From Gordius sp. MW1 (lineage: Eukaryota > Nematomorpha > Gordioida > Gordea > Gordiidae), in NCBI GenBank assembly GCA_964036665.1, contig OZ038528.1, positions 19,641,245 to 19,705,244 of the forward strand: DNA of 64,000 nucleotides, in the 5' to 3' direction. The notes below the pieces were generated by a model. That model made no database searches. It saw nothing but the letters and a program-made list of their open reading frames with translations, and had not been told where the DNA came from. Made by a program: the position numbers and the translations under genes. This document shows, one piece after another, positions 38,389 to 50,170 of this stretch (position 1 is the first letter of the stretch; the number at the start of each line of letters is the position of its first letter).

Positions 38389-41300
38389 ATGAGAATACAT
38401 AACTATATACTTTGTCACATGATTAAGTTATACATTCTGAATTTATTCCTATCGTTCGTTTCCACTCATCGATTTCATTCAAGTTATGATTTAAGGCCAG
38501 AAGAGATTTATGTCTTTATAATTAACACAGAGAATATCATTCATCGCACCGATGATAGATTTTTGAGCTATGCTTTAGATTCCTACATGTTTCAAAGGCC
38601 CGATAACCTGGAATTACTACTGACCAATCGCGTATTCAGGGGGATGGTTAGAAACCTTGGACCTGCTTATTTGAGGATTGGAGGAACAGCATCTGACTTC
38701 ACCGTTTTTAATTGCTCACACGTTCCATTTAGGTACTCTAGTTATCCTAGTCAGGCAAACCCATCGAGACATGATCGGGACGCTAGTGCCAATTGTTATA
38801 CCCAACTTAAACAAAGCTCTTTACAAAAAGTCGAAGGCTTGATTAATTTGCCGCCTGGTTTATGGGACATCATATTAAGTTTTGTACATCACCTTGACTG
38901 GAAGCTTATTTTTGGACTTAACGTTATGCTACGCAAATATGATGGCTTAGCTACGAATGAAGCCGAAGATTACGTTGGCAGCTGGGATCCAACTAACGCT
39001 GCAACCCTTATGGACTATACTGTTAAGCACCATCCAAAAGTAAATGTAGTTTGGGAATTAGGAAACGAACCTAACATTTTTCCATCAAAATATAACGTCA
39101 GTATAGATCCCGACGTATTGGCTTACGATTTTGCCACACTATCTAAACTGGTAAGAAATCGCGCGCTATACAATGATAATAACGGCGAGGTCGATGCTAT
39201 AGCTGGTCCCGATGTTACGCGAATGAAACCACCTCTGGTGATTTTCTTGAGAAATTTCTTGCATAAATTGCATTCTCTTAACAGCCTCAAAAATTTGAAT
39301 CACTTAACGTGGCATCATTACTACAAGAATGGAAAGGCGTCCGATCTCACAGACTTTATTGATCCTTTCCTCTTGGATGAATTCGTTTTTGAAATTCATC
39401 AACTTAAGACGCAAATACTCGATGGTTTACCCATGAAAAAAGATATATGGCTGGGCGAAAGCAGCTCGACATGGGGCGGTGGCACATATGATAACTCTGA
39501 CCGGTAACTATTATTAGGCCTTCATAGATAATATAATTGTACAATATATAAACGGCAAGTCAAACTTTTTGGTTATCTAATCAGCTGGCACAGCAAAATT
39601 AACCTGTAAAGCAATTAATGACTCTACCTGTTCTAGCCTTAATTATGCTAGAGATTAAAAACAAGCAAAAAAACTGGTTTTATTTTGACTCACATTTAAA
39701 AAAATTTTTTAGCCCAAAATTATGTTACAAACAAGTCACTATTTAATTTAGAATAGGTTTACTAGGTCTAAAATATTCATATAAACCGATGAATTACACT
39801 ATAATTTTTACATAGCCGACCAATAATAAATTAATGTCCCCTTACAAATTAATTATCATCTCTTTCCATCTCCCATCGCAATTTTTTGGATAGAGACAAA
39901 GGAGAGGGGAAATTAAATGAAATGACAGGCATTTTATTACAGAAAAAGCAATAAAATAGCGTTAAGTTTGTCAAACAGAAAAGTATAAATATCTGTTTTT
40001 ATTTTTTAATCGCTTTGCAATTTATGGGCTAGCTTTTTGTTGTCCGTCCGTCCACCAAGTTATTACACCGGCTTTCAACTTTCTGACTTGCCGGTTCAAG
40101 CCCAGGAGAGGACAAATTTTTTTTTAATTAAATTAAAATTTTGTTCTTGTTAATACCATTGATAATATGACTTTTTGACCGTCCGCTGGCTACGACCAAT
40201 GAAAAAAATGACCATTGGCCAAAGTGAGATTAAAATCAATTTTTTCTTCTTGATTATAATCATAGGCTAGTCATTTGGCTGTCTGCTAACCATTAAAAGA
40301 GATTACCACTGGCCAAAGTGATAGAACATTTGCATAAATAATTAACTACATATTTTGCATGTAATACCCCCCTATAAGCATTCTCGCTCCTTCCCACCTT
40401 TCTTGCCCATAAATTGCACAGCAAATATGCTACTTTTATACGGAGTATAGACGAGTTTCGTTCCCCCTTCCTCCCTTCCCTTCCCCCCTCCCCCTTCCCA
40501 CGAGGGCCAAAGGCCCGAGTTAATTTAATACCTATAGAAGAGATAATCATATTAATTGGTAAACAAGTAAATAAAACATATAACATGTTTCTAAGTTTAA
40601 AATTATCCGTTATTTAATAAATTTGGAAATTTAATTGTACATCGGTATAACCAGGAGGTAAATTGAGAAGGGGGGAGTATGTTAATGGTTTAGAGAACGG
40701 GAAAACAATGATTAGAATTAACCCAGATTTAACTTAAATAACTTTTAAAAGATAGAGGGCAGAGACCCCTCTTGGCTACGACCACGTTTACTCAGCCTTT
40801 GGCTTATATTCGCTTAATATGTCATAGATAATTTTTAATGGAAAACGTTTAAAACGATCACGTGTCGCAGTTTTAAAAACGTTATTGATCATTTTAAAGA
40901 ATATATATAGATCTAAAAAACGTCGTCCACGCGATTAGAATCTGCTTTACGATAAAATTTAAAGGCATATTTACATTATTCTATTATAAACTAAGTTTAC
41001 ACTGTAATGCTTTATCCAAGATTACATTTAAAACAGCTATAATCGTGATTGATTTAAGAATTTAAAGAACTAAGAATATAAACACTCAACACTTTTTAAA
41101 TTGGTTTTACTTTAAGACATAATAAATATATTCACTAAATAGTCATTATTCTTTCATATAATTAGGTACGCCGCTGGCTTCATGTTTTTGGACAAGATAG
41201 GTCTATGCGCTAAAAACGGCATTACCGTTTTAGTACGTCAAACGCTGTATTCAGGAAATTATGCTATCATCGATGATTACCTCCATCCCAACCCAGATTA

Positions 41301-41961
41301 TTGGATAGCTATTTTATATAAATTATTAGTAGGACCGAATGTTTTAAGAATTAAGTTAGCAATGAAAGAATGTACACATAAGTGTCGCCCCTCCAATGGT
41401 AAAAAGGCTAGATCAAACGTGCGCGATTTTTATAGGGAGTGGCTCGAATCGAATCAAACCCTTCCCAACCCATACACGAGTAAATGGTGGAATTTAGAAT
41501 TCAATGAAGCCTCAAAAAATGGTCGGCCTAAGAGGGTGAAACGAGTAAAAAGGGGACTTGACGAAAAACATTCAGAAGCCTATTACTCTCGCCAATTTAC
41601 AGGAGAGGCGGTCAGAGTGTATGCTCATTGCGCTAGTCCTAACGCACCTTACTATACACCGGGTGACGTTGTTATATACGCGATGAACTTAAATAATTAT
41701 TCCGTAAATATCAAAGTGGAAGCGTTAACGGTTAAACTACCATACGTTTACGCCTACTATCTTGCACCTTTATACGGGTTAAATAGTAAGACGGTTATGC
41801 TCAACTACCGTACGCTAAAATTACTGCCCAATGGCTATTTACCCCGTATCGAACCAAAATTATTGCCGATAAAGAATGGCTTAATCACGTTATTCCCTAC
41901 TACTTACGCCTTTTTTCACGTCTCAAGGGCTTACGCCTCGGCTTGCTTGAATAATAAATAG
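38389..41961 (+). CDS. HPSE: Heparanase (GH79 endo-beta-glucuronidase), two exons, 636 aa
   Basis: Exons 38389-39503 and 41166-41961 join across a 1662-nt GT..AG intron in phase 2 (1911 nt, stop TAG). Residues ~11-27 form a signal peptide, so Met11 may be the true start. GH79 landmarks are all present: LRIGGTASDF (95-104), WELGNEPN with proton donor Glu227, GESSSTWGGG with nucleophile Glu357, and, across the exon join, YAAGFMFLDK and GNYAIIDDYLHPNPDYW. The enzyme cleaves heparan sulfate chains at the cell surface, in matrix or in lysosomes. The region matching the excised linker of human heparanase looks very short, so a single-chain enzyme is possible. The C-terminal domain carries a basic insert (RPKRVKRVKR at 492-501), a plausible convertase site. 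Total length exceeds vertebrate heparanase (543 aa). AATAAA motifs at 42376 and 42512 may be poly(A) signals. Confidence 0.93.
40012..40525 (+). repeat. Composite satellite-bearing repeat (copy 3), in heparanase intron
   Basis: Short copy: CAATTTATGGGCTAGC and (GTCC)n at 40018-40055, one GCCGGTTCAAGCCCAGG T-arm-like unit, two monomers (GACCATTGGCC, GACTTTTTGACCGTCCG), then the C/T-rich block 40365-40525. Same element order as copies 1 and 2. Confidence 0.85.
40641..40786. mobile_element. Degraded CATGGGCGTAGCC-type MITE
   Basis: Ends CGGTATAACCAGG / CTTGGCTACGACCACG are imperfect versions of the family TIR; G/C runs at expected places; no target duplication recognised. Confidence 0.5.
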
Positions 41962-42375
41962 TAGGCTAATATAACTCTGACTTCGCAATAGAGTATTTGG
42001 GTTTTATTAGATACCGGATCGTTTAGAATCTCATCTTGGATCTAACATATGTACCAGGAGTGTAATTTATGGCTGTTACTAAGTTCTTAGCCTTTTGGGG
42101 ACTATTTATACAATAATTCTTAGTTTCACCCGAAAATCAAAAAAACGTTGTCGTTCAAAAAGGGCTAGAAGCTTTCACTCCCACCTCACAGGCGCCTCCC
42201 TCTTTTGTAGACATCTATCCAAGTTTCCTACATAACAAAACACGCTAGTGCCGTGTGCCTATTTTCTATTAACCAAGCTATTATAGCTTAATTCCCATTC
42301 TACCTCCGCACATCGCTTGTGCATTAATCCCGGGTGTTTACAGTCTATTACTTGCGATAAGCTACATGTTCACCT

Positions 42376-42381
42376 AATAAA
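42376..42381 (+). terminator. Possible poly(A) signal of heparanase
   Basis: AATAAA 415 bp after the stop; a second one at 42512-42517. Either could serve. Confidence 0.35.
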
Positions 42382-42601
42382 ATGAAGATCGTAGACAAAG
42401 CAGCTGAAATGATGCACAAACAACTGTTGAAATTTTTTACACTTTTATACAAATATGCTTGTAATATATTTACTGGTCGTATAGATGTTACGTGTATTTA
42501 TATTAATTTTTAATAAACAAATTTTAAAACGTTTACCTTAAAAATTATTGTTGGATTGGTAATTGAAAGATCGCAAGAAGTTATTTATTTTTTATATAGT
42601 A

Positions 42602-44076
42602 CATATCGCTCGCTTCCTGAGAATTGGAGTGCTCTATCTGCAATTTTTGAAGTTAAAGTGCTATTCGGTAGATTTTAATATAGTCTATCATAAACTTTCT
42701 AAAAAATGTGGGGAAAATGTTTTTAGGCTTCGCTATTAAGGTTCTTATTCGGCTTAAATCGCGAATGTCAATATTTTTAGAATTGGTTTGCTTTATCTGC
42801 AATTACCCAACGCAAGCGCTCAATTAATCACGTGAATAAATCGTCTGCTTTTAAATTTCAATTCGAATAACATTTCTACAATACTTTTCACATTTTGGTA
42901 TATCAACCATGATAAAATAAGAACTACTTTGGATGAAGATAAGTAAAGTGAATATAAAAAATATAGCCATAACTTTTACAATAGTTTTAAGAACCTAAAT
43001 CAAGAAATCGATAATGATGGTTGCAAGACAAAATCAATGAATGAAACTATGGCTAGGAAAAGAAAATTTTTAAGGGAAAAAGGAAGAGTATGATTAAAGG
43101 AAATTTTATGAAAAAAAGAAGTGTTTTATGTTTGCCGAGTCAAAGAAGGCAATTAGTTTTCCGAGAAAAAAAATTCATTTCAACATTATCTTGAACTAAA
43201 AAATGTCAGAATAAGAGTTTGCAATTATTTTGTATATGTATATCATTTATATAAACCCAATAAATTGTCCAAAACTAACATGAATTTAGCTTGGTATAAT
43301 AATGTCTTTCAAAGGGGTGGCATTTATATGTACTAAAAATAATAGTGACCCCTGTACAAATTGACCCCGGTTAGGGTTTTAGAGCTTGATAAAGTATATT
43401 AATCGTTATGGTATCAGAAATTTCATTATATACATTTATAACCTTATAAGTTTTTTTATTCTAAATTTTACCGCCTACATAACCCCAATTTACCTTAAAA
43501 TTGTTTATAAAAGTAAAAAAAATTTAAGTTATTGGAGTAATATAATAATAATAATAAATAACTAGTTCTATAATCTCATATTTATTTTAATAATTAAGGT
43601 TATAAGCCTTGATTTTATTTTCAATGTCTACAAAATCGTAAAACTTAAGGTTAAAAATGCAGATAGAGCAATGTAGCCAAATAAAATCGCAAAAAATTTA
43701 GAACTTTGCTCTATCTGAAATTTAAAAAAATCCATTTTTTTATTGAAAAAATATAAAATCCAAATTTTTGGTTAAAATATTACAGATGTTAATAATCTAC
43801 ACTATCAAACTTTTAAGTCATATGTACCTTGAGTTTAGATTTTATAGCATTTCTAGTGATGCGGAAAAACCGAGAAAAATCTCGGTCGCGATTTTTCTAT
43901 ACCGAGACGAGATGAGATCGAGATTTTTATAATAGCTCCAGAGACGAGACGAGATTTTGTTTTCGAGACCGAGACGAGACGAGATAGAAACATTAACCAT
44001 TCCAAACTTTGAACTCACTTATCTCAGTTTGGAGTTTTGGGGAGATAGAGCACTCCAATTCTCAGGTAGCGATATG
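42602..44076. mobile_element. Tc1/mariner-like non-autonomous element, 1475 bp
   Basis: Inverted ends CATATCGCT...CTGAGAATTGGAGTGCTC / GAGCACTCCAATTCTCAGG...AGCGATATG, flanked by TA on both sides (42600-42601 and 44077-44078). Internal partial copies of the GCTCTATCTGCAATT box occur at ~42788, ~43662 (inverse) and ~43711. Near its right end (~43850-43995) lies a GAGACGAGAC-rich insertion that is itself repeated elsewhere. No transposase ORF. Confidence 0.72.
43850..43995. repeat. GAGACGAGAC-family repeat (copy 1)
   Basis: TAGTGATGCGGAAAAACC at left, then iterated CGAGA(C/T) words. Related copies: 44340-44465, 44965-45075 and 47505-47612. Layout (hAT-like TAGTGATGC end, subterminal iterations) parallels the TATCGG element at 13265-13984, but no target duplication was found. 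Confidence 0.55.
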
Positions 44077-44078
44077 TA

Positions 44079-45762
44079 TACAGATTGCAATTTACCCTAG
44101 TGTCTAATATTTTGGCTTATAATTGATAATTTCTTAGGAGAAATTTACTGACAAAGTGGAGCTGCTTTACCAGAATTTAGGCCTATGATCATTGAGGTAA
44201 TAGTTTTCCTTATCAAAATCTTTTATATTAAGTGAACTTTTACTAGCTTAATTATATAAGTTTTACTATTGAAGCTAAACAATTAAGAGCTAATTTTATT
44301 AAATAATAAATTTCTCCATCACCTGCAAATAAGTGCAGTTTCAGTGATGCGAAAATTCAAAATCTCCATCTAGACTTTTATAAATTGAGCCGAGATCTAT
44401 ACTAGAATTTCGACCTCAAGACGAGACTATGCAAAATTTTATTGGCGAGATCTCGGCTATAAATTTTTTTTATTGACTATCAAAATTAGAATATAGCAAA
44501 TTAAGTTGTGTATCTTTTATTTTGTGATTCAAATGTTGAATATAAATTAATAGAATTGGAATACTTTCGTGTTAATTAACACTCGTAAATAGATGTGTAT
44601 CCAATTTTAACAATTTTAGCTTGTTGGATAAAATATAAGTTGTTCCTATAAGATTTAAAAAAATTTCTAATATATGTATTGCACATTTATCCTTAGCATC
44701 AATATATAATATAAGCATATAGACTTGAAATGAATGTAATGAAAATAAATATCACTAAATCAACTTCAAATTTCTTAGCAATTATATCATCCTGTCTGAT
44801 GTGATTATATCTAGAATTGCTGGTAAATTAATTAAAATAGTTTTATGAATTTGGCTACAATGGCTAAAGATTTTTGAGCACCCATGCGACTTCTGTGCCC
44901 GAACGATTCCCTTCAAAAGCTTTAGATTTAATCATAAATCTAACAGAGTTTGTTAGGCTTAAACTAGTGATGCGGAAAGACCTAGAAAAATCTCGAAATT
45001 TTAAAAAACTAACCCGAGATCGAGAAGAGAATTTTAATGTCGAGACTAGAAGATACGAGATTTTTACGACGGTCGGCTTAAATTATTTTATTAATGATAA
45101 AATTTAAGTAAATTTAATTGCGTAGTTTTATTTCGTATGATTCACATTGAAGGTATTGAATGTAAATCAATATGATTGGAATATATTTAATATTAAAAAA
45201 ACCGAGGCATAAGAGATATTATGTATTTTTGCTGGGTAATTTAATTTTACCTAAGTATGAGTGGTCCTTAGGTGTGTGAAAAATTTAATATATATCTATC
45301 ACATATTTTTATCTATAGCATAATTATATATCACAAAATTTAAGGCTTAAAACGACTTCTGATGAAGTATTAAATCTAACTAAAGCATTTATAATTTCGC
45401 AAAATTTAATCCTACCTTATGTGGTAATATTAAACTGGTGGTTAATTAATTTAAATAATTATCCAAGTTAAGCTAAGGTGGTTATACATTTTTTAAGCAC
45501 CCTAGCGACATCTGTGCCTGTCAAAAGAGTATTATCAAAAGTATATTTGAGTATTTTATGACACCTTAATAGATTCAATCATTAATTTCCTAGTAGTTTT
45601 CATGCTTTCACTCATAATATACCTCTTACATTAATTTGTATAACATTACTGTTATATATGTGTTATATATATGATGTTGTATATGTGTTGTTATATATTG
45701 GTATATCATTGTATACAGATTATATGATTGAATATTGTAAGCCAAATCCGAGTTGGTTAAAA
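44079..45762. other. Intergenic with two GAGACGAGAC-family copies
   Basis: Copies at ~44340-44465 and ~44965-45075. The small open frame 44874-45107 lies in this repeat and is not a gene. An older, diverged LTR-like stretch (~45690-45760, ending GCCAAATCCGAGTTGG) abuts the TRIM element. Confidence 0.5.
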
Positions 45763-46977
45763 TGTCGTATATGTGAATACCTATATTTGTATATCATGTG
45801 CTACAGATTATATTAATTGCTATAATTATGTATTTTAATATTGTAAGCCAAATACGAGTGGGTAATTACCATATGTTTTTAATTTGATCTTATAATTATC
45901 CTTTGTGTATTAGATTCCCCACCCCGGCCCTAGTTATTACTTCTCCTAATCTATAATATATCATTATACTATCTTTATCTTTACTTAATAAATGAATATC
46001 CTTAGATTAGATATTATTGATTATTTCTAATATATGGTCATAGTGAAATAAGAACTCAAGCTTCAATTAAACCAAGGTTATTGGACAAAAAGAGTGAAGA
46101 AGAAATTCAAATTTCAATGCTTAATTCTAAGGAGGAAAAGAGATAATAATATGAACTTATGATGTTAATTCAATGAGAATTCAAGGGATAATAAGAACTT
46201 ATGATGTTAGTTCAATGAGAATTCAAGGGATAATAAGAACTTATGATGTTAATTCAATGGGAAAGGAAACATTATTCTATGGATGTTGGAAGAATTATGA
46301 TGTTAATTCAATGAAATAGGACACATTATTCTATGGATGTGGGGAGGATAGGATTATTCTCAAAGTCCATAGATTAGGTGAAAAACCACATATCAATTCA
46401 ACCCCTACCACTTTCCCCAAAACCCATTTTTCCAAATCCACACCCTCAACCCTCTATATTTCACCTTCTGACAATGTCCACCCCATCTCACCTTCCCAGT
46501 TAACCCATTCTTGAAACTAGCTTCCCCCAGAACCCACTTTGCCAAGTCCACACCCTCAACCTACATATTTCCCTACTGACAATTTCCATCCCATCTCATC
46601 CTTACAGCTAGCCCCCTTCAAGAGTTTATGGAATGTTACACATTGTTGATGGAGCACATGGTCGAAGAACAAAACCAGAGGGAGCCTTCATTCTTTTAAG
46701 GGAAAGATGTCGTATATGTGAATACGTATATTTGTATATCATGTGCTACAGATTATATTAATTGCTATAATTATGTATTTTAATATTGTAAGCCAAATAC
46801 GAGTTGGTAATTACCATATGTTTTTAATTTGATCTTATAATTATCCTTTGTGTATTAGATTCCCCACCCCGGCCCTAGTTATTACTTCTCCTAATCTATA
46901 ATATATCATTATACTATCTTTATCTTTACTTAATAAATGATTATCCTTAGATTAGATATTATTGATTATTTCTAATA
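45763..46977 (+). mobile_element. TRIM-like element with 270-bp terminal direct repeats
   Basis: Two 270-bp near-identical direct repeats (45763-46032 and 46708-46977) start TGTCGTATATGTG and end TTTCTAATA. The right one is preceded by a purine tract AAGGGAAAGA. The 675-bp interior has no ORF. It holds a ~45-bp tandem repeat (AATGAGAATTCAAGGGATAA, ~46170-46250) and a ~115-bp imperfect tandem duplication of C-rich sequence (~46395-46615). This is the size and layout of a terminal-repeat retrotransposon in miniature. The end is not the usual CA and no target duplication was found, so segmental duplication is an alternative. Confidence 0.6.
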
Positions 46978-49624
46978 ATTACTTTACACATTATAAACTG
47001 GGGTTGGTAGGTGCATTCAACTCTATGGGCTATAATTTTTGATGTTGATATAAATGGACTATAACGTTTGCCTTAAATTAGTTAAACAAGGGTCTGCGTT
47101 CAGCTTTAGACAGTGTATATAAAGGATCTCAATTAGCCCAATATTGTACCCAGTCAAATATAGTTAAACTTATAAATTTCTAAGTCTATATATATTTGAC
47201 AGACACAGAATTTGATACAAATATTATAATATGCCAAAATTAAAAAGTTTAATTATCTAAACTTTAAGTTTATTTACAGTTTATTAATTTGCACTTTCTA
47301 TAGAATATGTTATATTCTTTTGATGCATATTGTCAAAGACATGTCGCATTAAATCTTTTTCTAGTTTGTTTATTAAAGTCTTTCAAAAGATAAACAAACT
47401 TTGTCATCTTTATTTTTTTAAATTTATCACTTTTTAATATAATTTCAATTAATCAGGAGAAATTTATATTGGTAAAACAATTTCTTTAAAATTCGGGTCA
47501 AAGCAAGAATTCTCGTCTAGACCGAGATTTTTTCAGACCGAGACGAGATAATCATAATCGCACCCAAAACTAGATTTGTTTTCAAGATCCCGACGAGACG
47601 AGATCGAAACACTAGCTTAAACTCATGGAAAACCTCTAAAATTCTCAAGCCATAAATTGCACTATATATTTTTGGCCATTGTTCTTACCTTTCACATTAT
47701 AAAGGTAGGGTTGTCAGGTGAACTCCAATTAATTAAAGATTTCTGTGCGATTTTGCTCTACTAAAATTTATGAGCGTAAGCTTTATTAAAAAAAATGTTT
47801 TATGACTAAATATTTATATGAAGGATTAAGTAAAGATTTTAGGACATAATAGAATCGTTTACTTTTTTAATGCAAAAGTATTAGTCATAATTGTCGTAAG
47901 TGTGGGAAAGGGGGACCTTTTAGAACTAGCCACCAAATGTGAGATGTAATAACCAGATGGCTAGACGATGACAAGCGATTGATAAAGAGAATCTAAGAAA
48001 ATTAAAGTAGAGGGCGTGACTGAGGGTAACAACTGTGCTCAGAAGAAAAGAACAATAGAGGACATTATCATATTATTTAATTTATTTCTGTGATCACAAT
48101 TATTAATTTATTTCTACGACCTTGAAGTAAAAAGATAACATTATTGAAGTTTGTAATTATCCTATAAATATTCCCAATCGGAACAAGATTAGATGGACAT
48201 TTAATAAAATTGCAAGGATTTGTTGTATATTCCATACATAAAAATTAACATTATTGAAGTATGTAATTATCCTATAAATATTCCCAATCGGAAAAAAGAT
48301 TAGATGGGCATTAAAATTGCTAGGATTTGTTGTATATTCCATAATCCATACTTAACAATATTTTATACGTTCAATTTATTAAAAACCTCAAAACTCTTAT
48401 GTTTTTATTCCAGTAGCAACGTTACTTTAGTTGTTGTTACAACGTTGTAATATGAGCAACTAAATTGCGGGTTTAACATTATTTTTAAAAAGATAATAAT
48501 AACCCTTATCAAGAGAGCAATTAAAAGTACACTAACTACATCTATAGGCAATTTTAATTAGAGACTAATTTTACTATTTATATCCCTAGTTCTTATTAGA
48601 GCTCATCAATATGCCATACTTAATTTTCTGGTCACATTCTAAGCGAGATAGGTGTATATAAGGCTCAAATTAGATCCATTCTTGTTGTGGTTAAGAAATA
48701 ACCCTCATAATTATGGTGGATAATAATTATTTTGTTATATTATATTGAAATTAATTAATAAATTGCTGGTTTAATTATTTTTAAGAAGATAATAAAATTT
48801 CTGACAATAACCACCAAATTATTAAAAGGTTTAAGGTCAATTGCAAGAGTGGCGAAAGCATGTACATGGTAAGGGAGGGAGTAATTGCATGCGAAGGAAG
48901 GAGAGTGAAAGGGCGTTCTCTTTCAAAAGCTTTGATTGATCATACTATTCTCTCCTACTAGTGTGCGGGAGGGGAATAGAGGTGTTCAGAGTTAAAGAAA
49001 AAAAAATCGAACGCAGAATTGAGCAAGGTTAGCAAACTAGCCGGTGGTAACACATTTGTCCCTGCCCCTTTTCTTGAACTACTTTTGCATAACATATCTT
49101 AAGGGCACAAACTTTCCTGATGAAAATTCTTTTAAATCCCTTTTTTTAATTAGTATTTTTAAATTATCATAAAGCCGTTAAGAAATAAACATAACCTCTT
49201 GAGTTTTTATTATCGAAAAATGTAAAATAGAATGCAAATAGGGGGGTGGGATAAAACTATTCTCCCCCGCCCCCCCCCCCTTATATGGAGAAACTCTGCT
49301 ATTCATCCTTATATTGCTAAATGCATATGACACAACAATAGTCTAGATATAAGGTTCTAACTTTAACTTTGACATAATTTTGAATCTATTTATTTATAAC
49401 AGGTAATATACTTAAAAATGTTCAATCTAGCAAGGTATTTTATCAATGGGATTGATAATAATGGTCCCAAGCGGTTCAAAAATTAGAACCCCTTATCTCC
49501 CACTTTCTTTATCAATTCGAGACCATTAATAAAACAGCCTTGCTTAACTTAGGTAATGGTATAGTGGTACATGTAAATAACTAGATCGAACTTTTAGACC
49601 TTGTACAATTCCGCCAACAATTAA
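46978..49624. other. Intergenic; ~108-bp tandem duplication at 48138-48350
   Basis: Two tandem copies of AAGT.TGTAATTATCCTATAA...TTGTTGTATATTCCATA at ~48138-48235 and ~48246-48343. A GAGACGAGAC copy at 47505-47612. A G7/C14 stretch at 49240-49280. No gene signal otherwise. Confidence 0.6.
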
Positions 49625-50170
49625 ATGGAACCACCTGAGAAGCCCACAGATTCGTCTTCAAATTCAGGAGCAACTGAATCAGTTATTAAGGAGAGTTTGG
49701 AAGATGAAGTAGGTAAAGGACTTTTTGGTATAGTACAACCTGTGCTAAAAAACATATACATTCAAATTGAAGAAACAAGGTAAATAAATTTCAGATTATT
49801 CATATATCTTAACAGAATAAGTCAAGAAGTTTTAACAAATCAGTTAAATTTACTGGAACAAGGTTAGAGTTAGTGTATAAATTTTTTACTCTTAATTTTA
49901 GAGTTAGTAAATATGAAAGAAAAGTGTCATGATCTTCCTGACTTAAATGTATACACCCAAAAAATGATAAATGCAAGAAAAAGGATATTAAATACGAAAT
50001 CACTTCTATCAAACACTTATGTATGTTTTAAATTGGAAAAAATAACATAATATTTACAAACAAACATTTGCATATATTTAATAATTTATACTTTATAGAA
50101 CACATTAATGTCTCTACAAAATAGCATATTAAAAGAAGCATCCAAAAAGAAGACGTTATTGGAGCCGTAA
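49625..50170 (+). CDS. SNAPIN: Snapin (BLOC-1 subunit), four exons, 130 aa
   Basis: Exons 49625-49779, 49816-49862, 49902-50020 and 50099-50170 have GT..AG borders and matching phases (393 nt, stop TAA 50168-50170). The N-terminus (~1-28) is Ser/Thr/Glu-rich. The rest is a coiled coil with snapin hallmarks: GLFGIVQPVLKNIYIQIEE, then DLNVYTQKMINARKRIL (human snapin has a closely similar DL-x-Y-x-x-K-x-x-NAR-x-R core), and a C-terminal basic KEASKKKTLLEP. Length is close to human snapin (136 aa). Family role: subunit of BLOC-1/BORC complexes in lysosome-related organelle biogenesis, lysosome positioning and SNARE-linked vesicle fusion. The introns are 36, 39 and 78 nt, which is why no single long ORF marks the gene. 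No neighbour relation to the flanking TEs. Confidence 0.88.
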
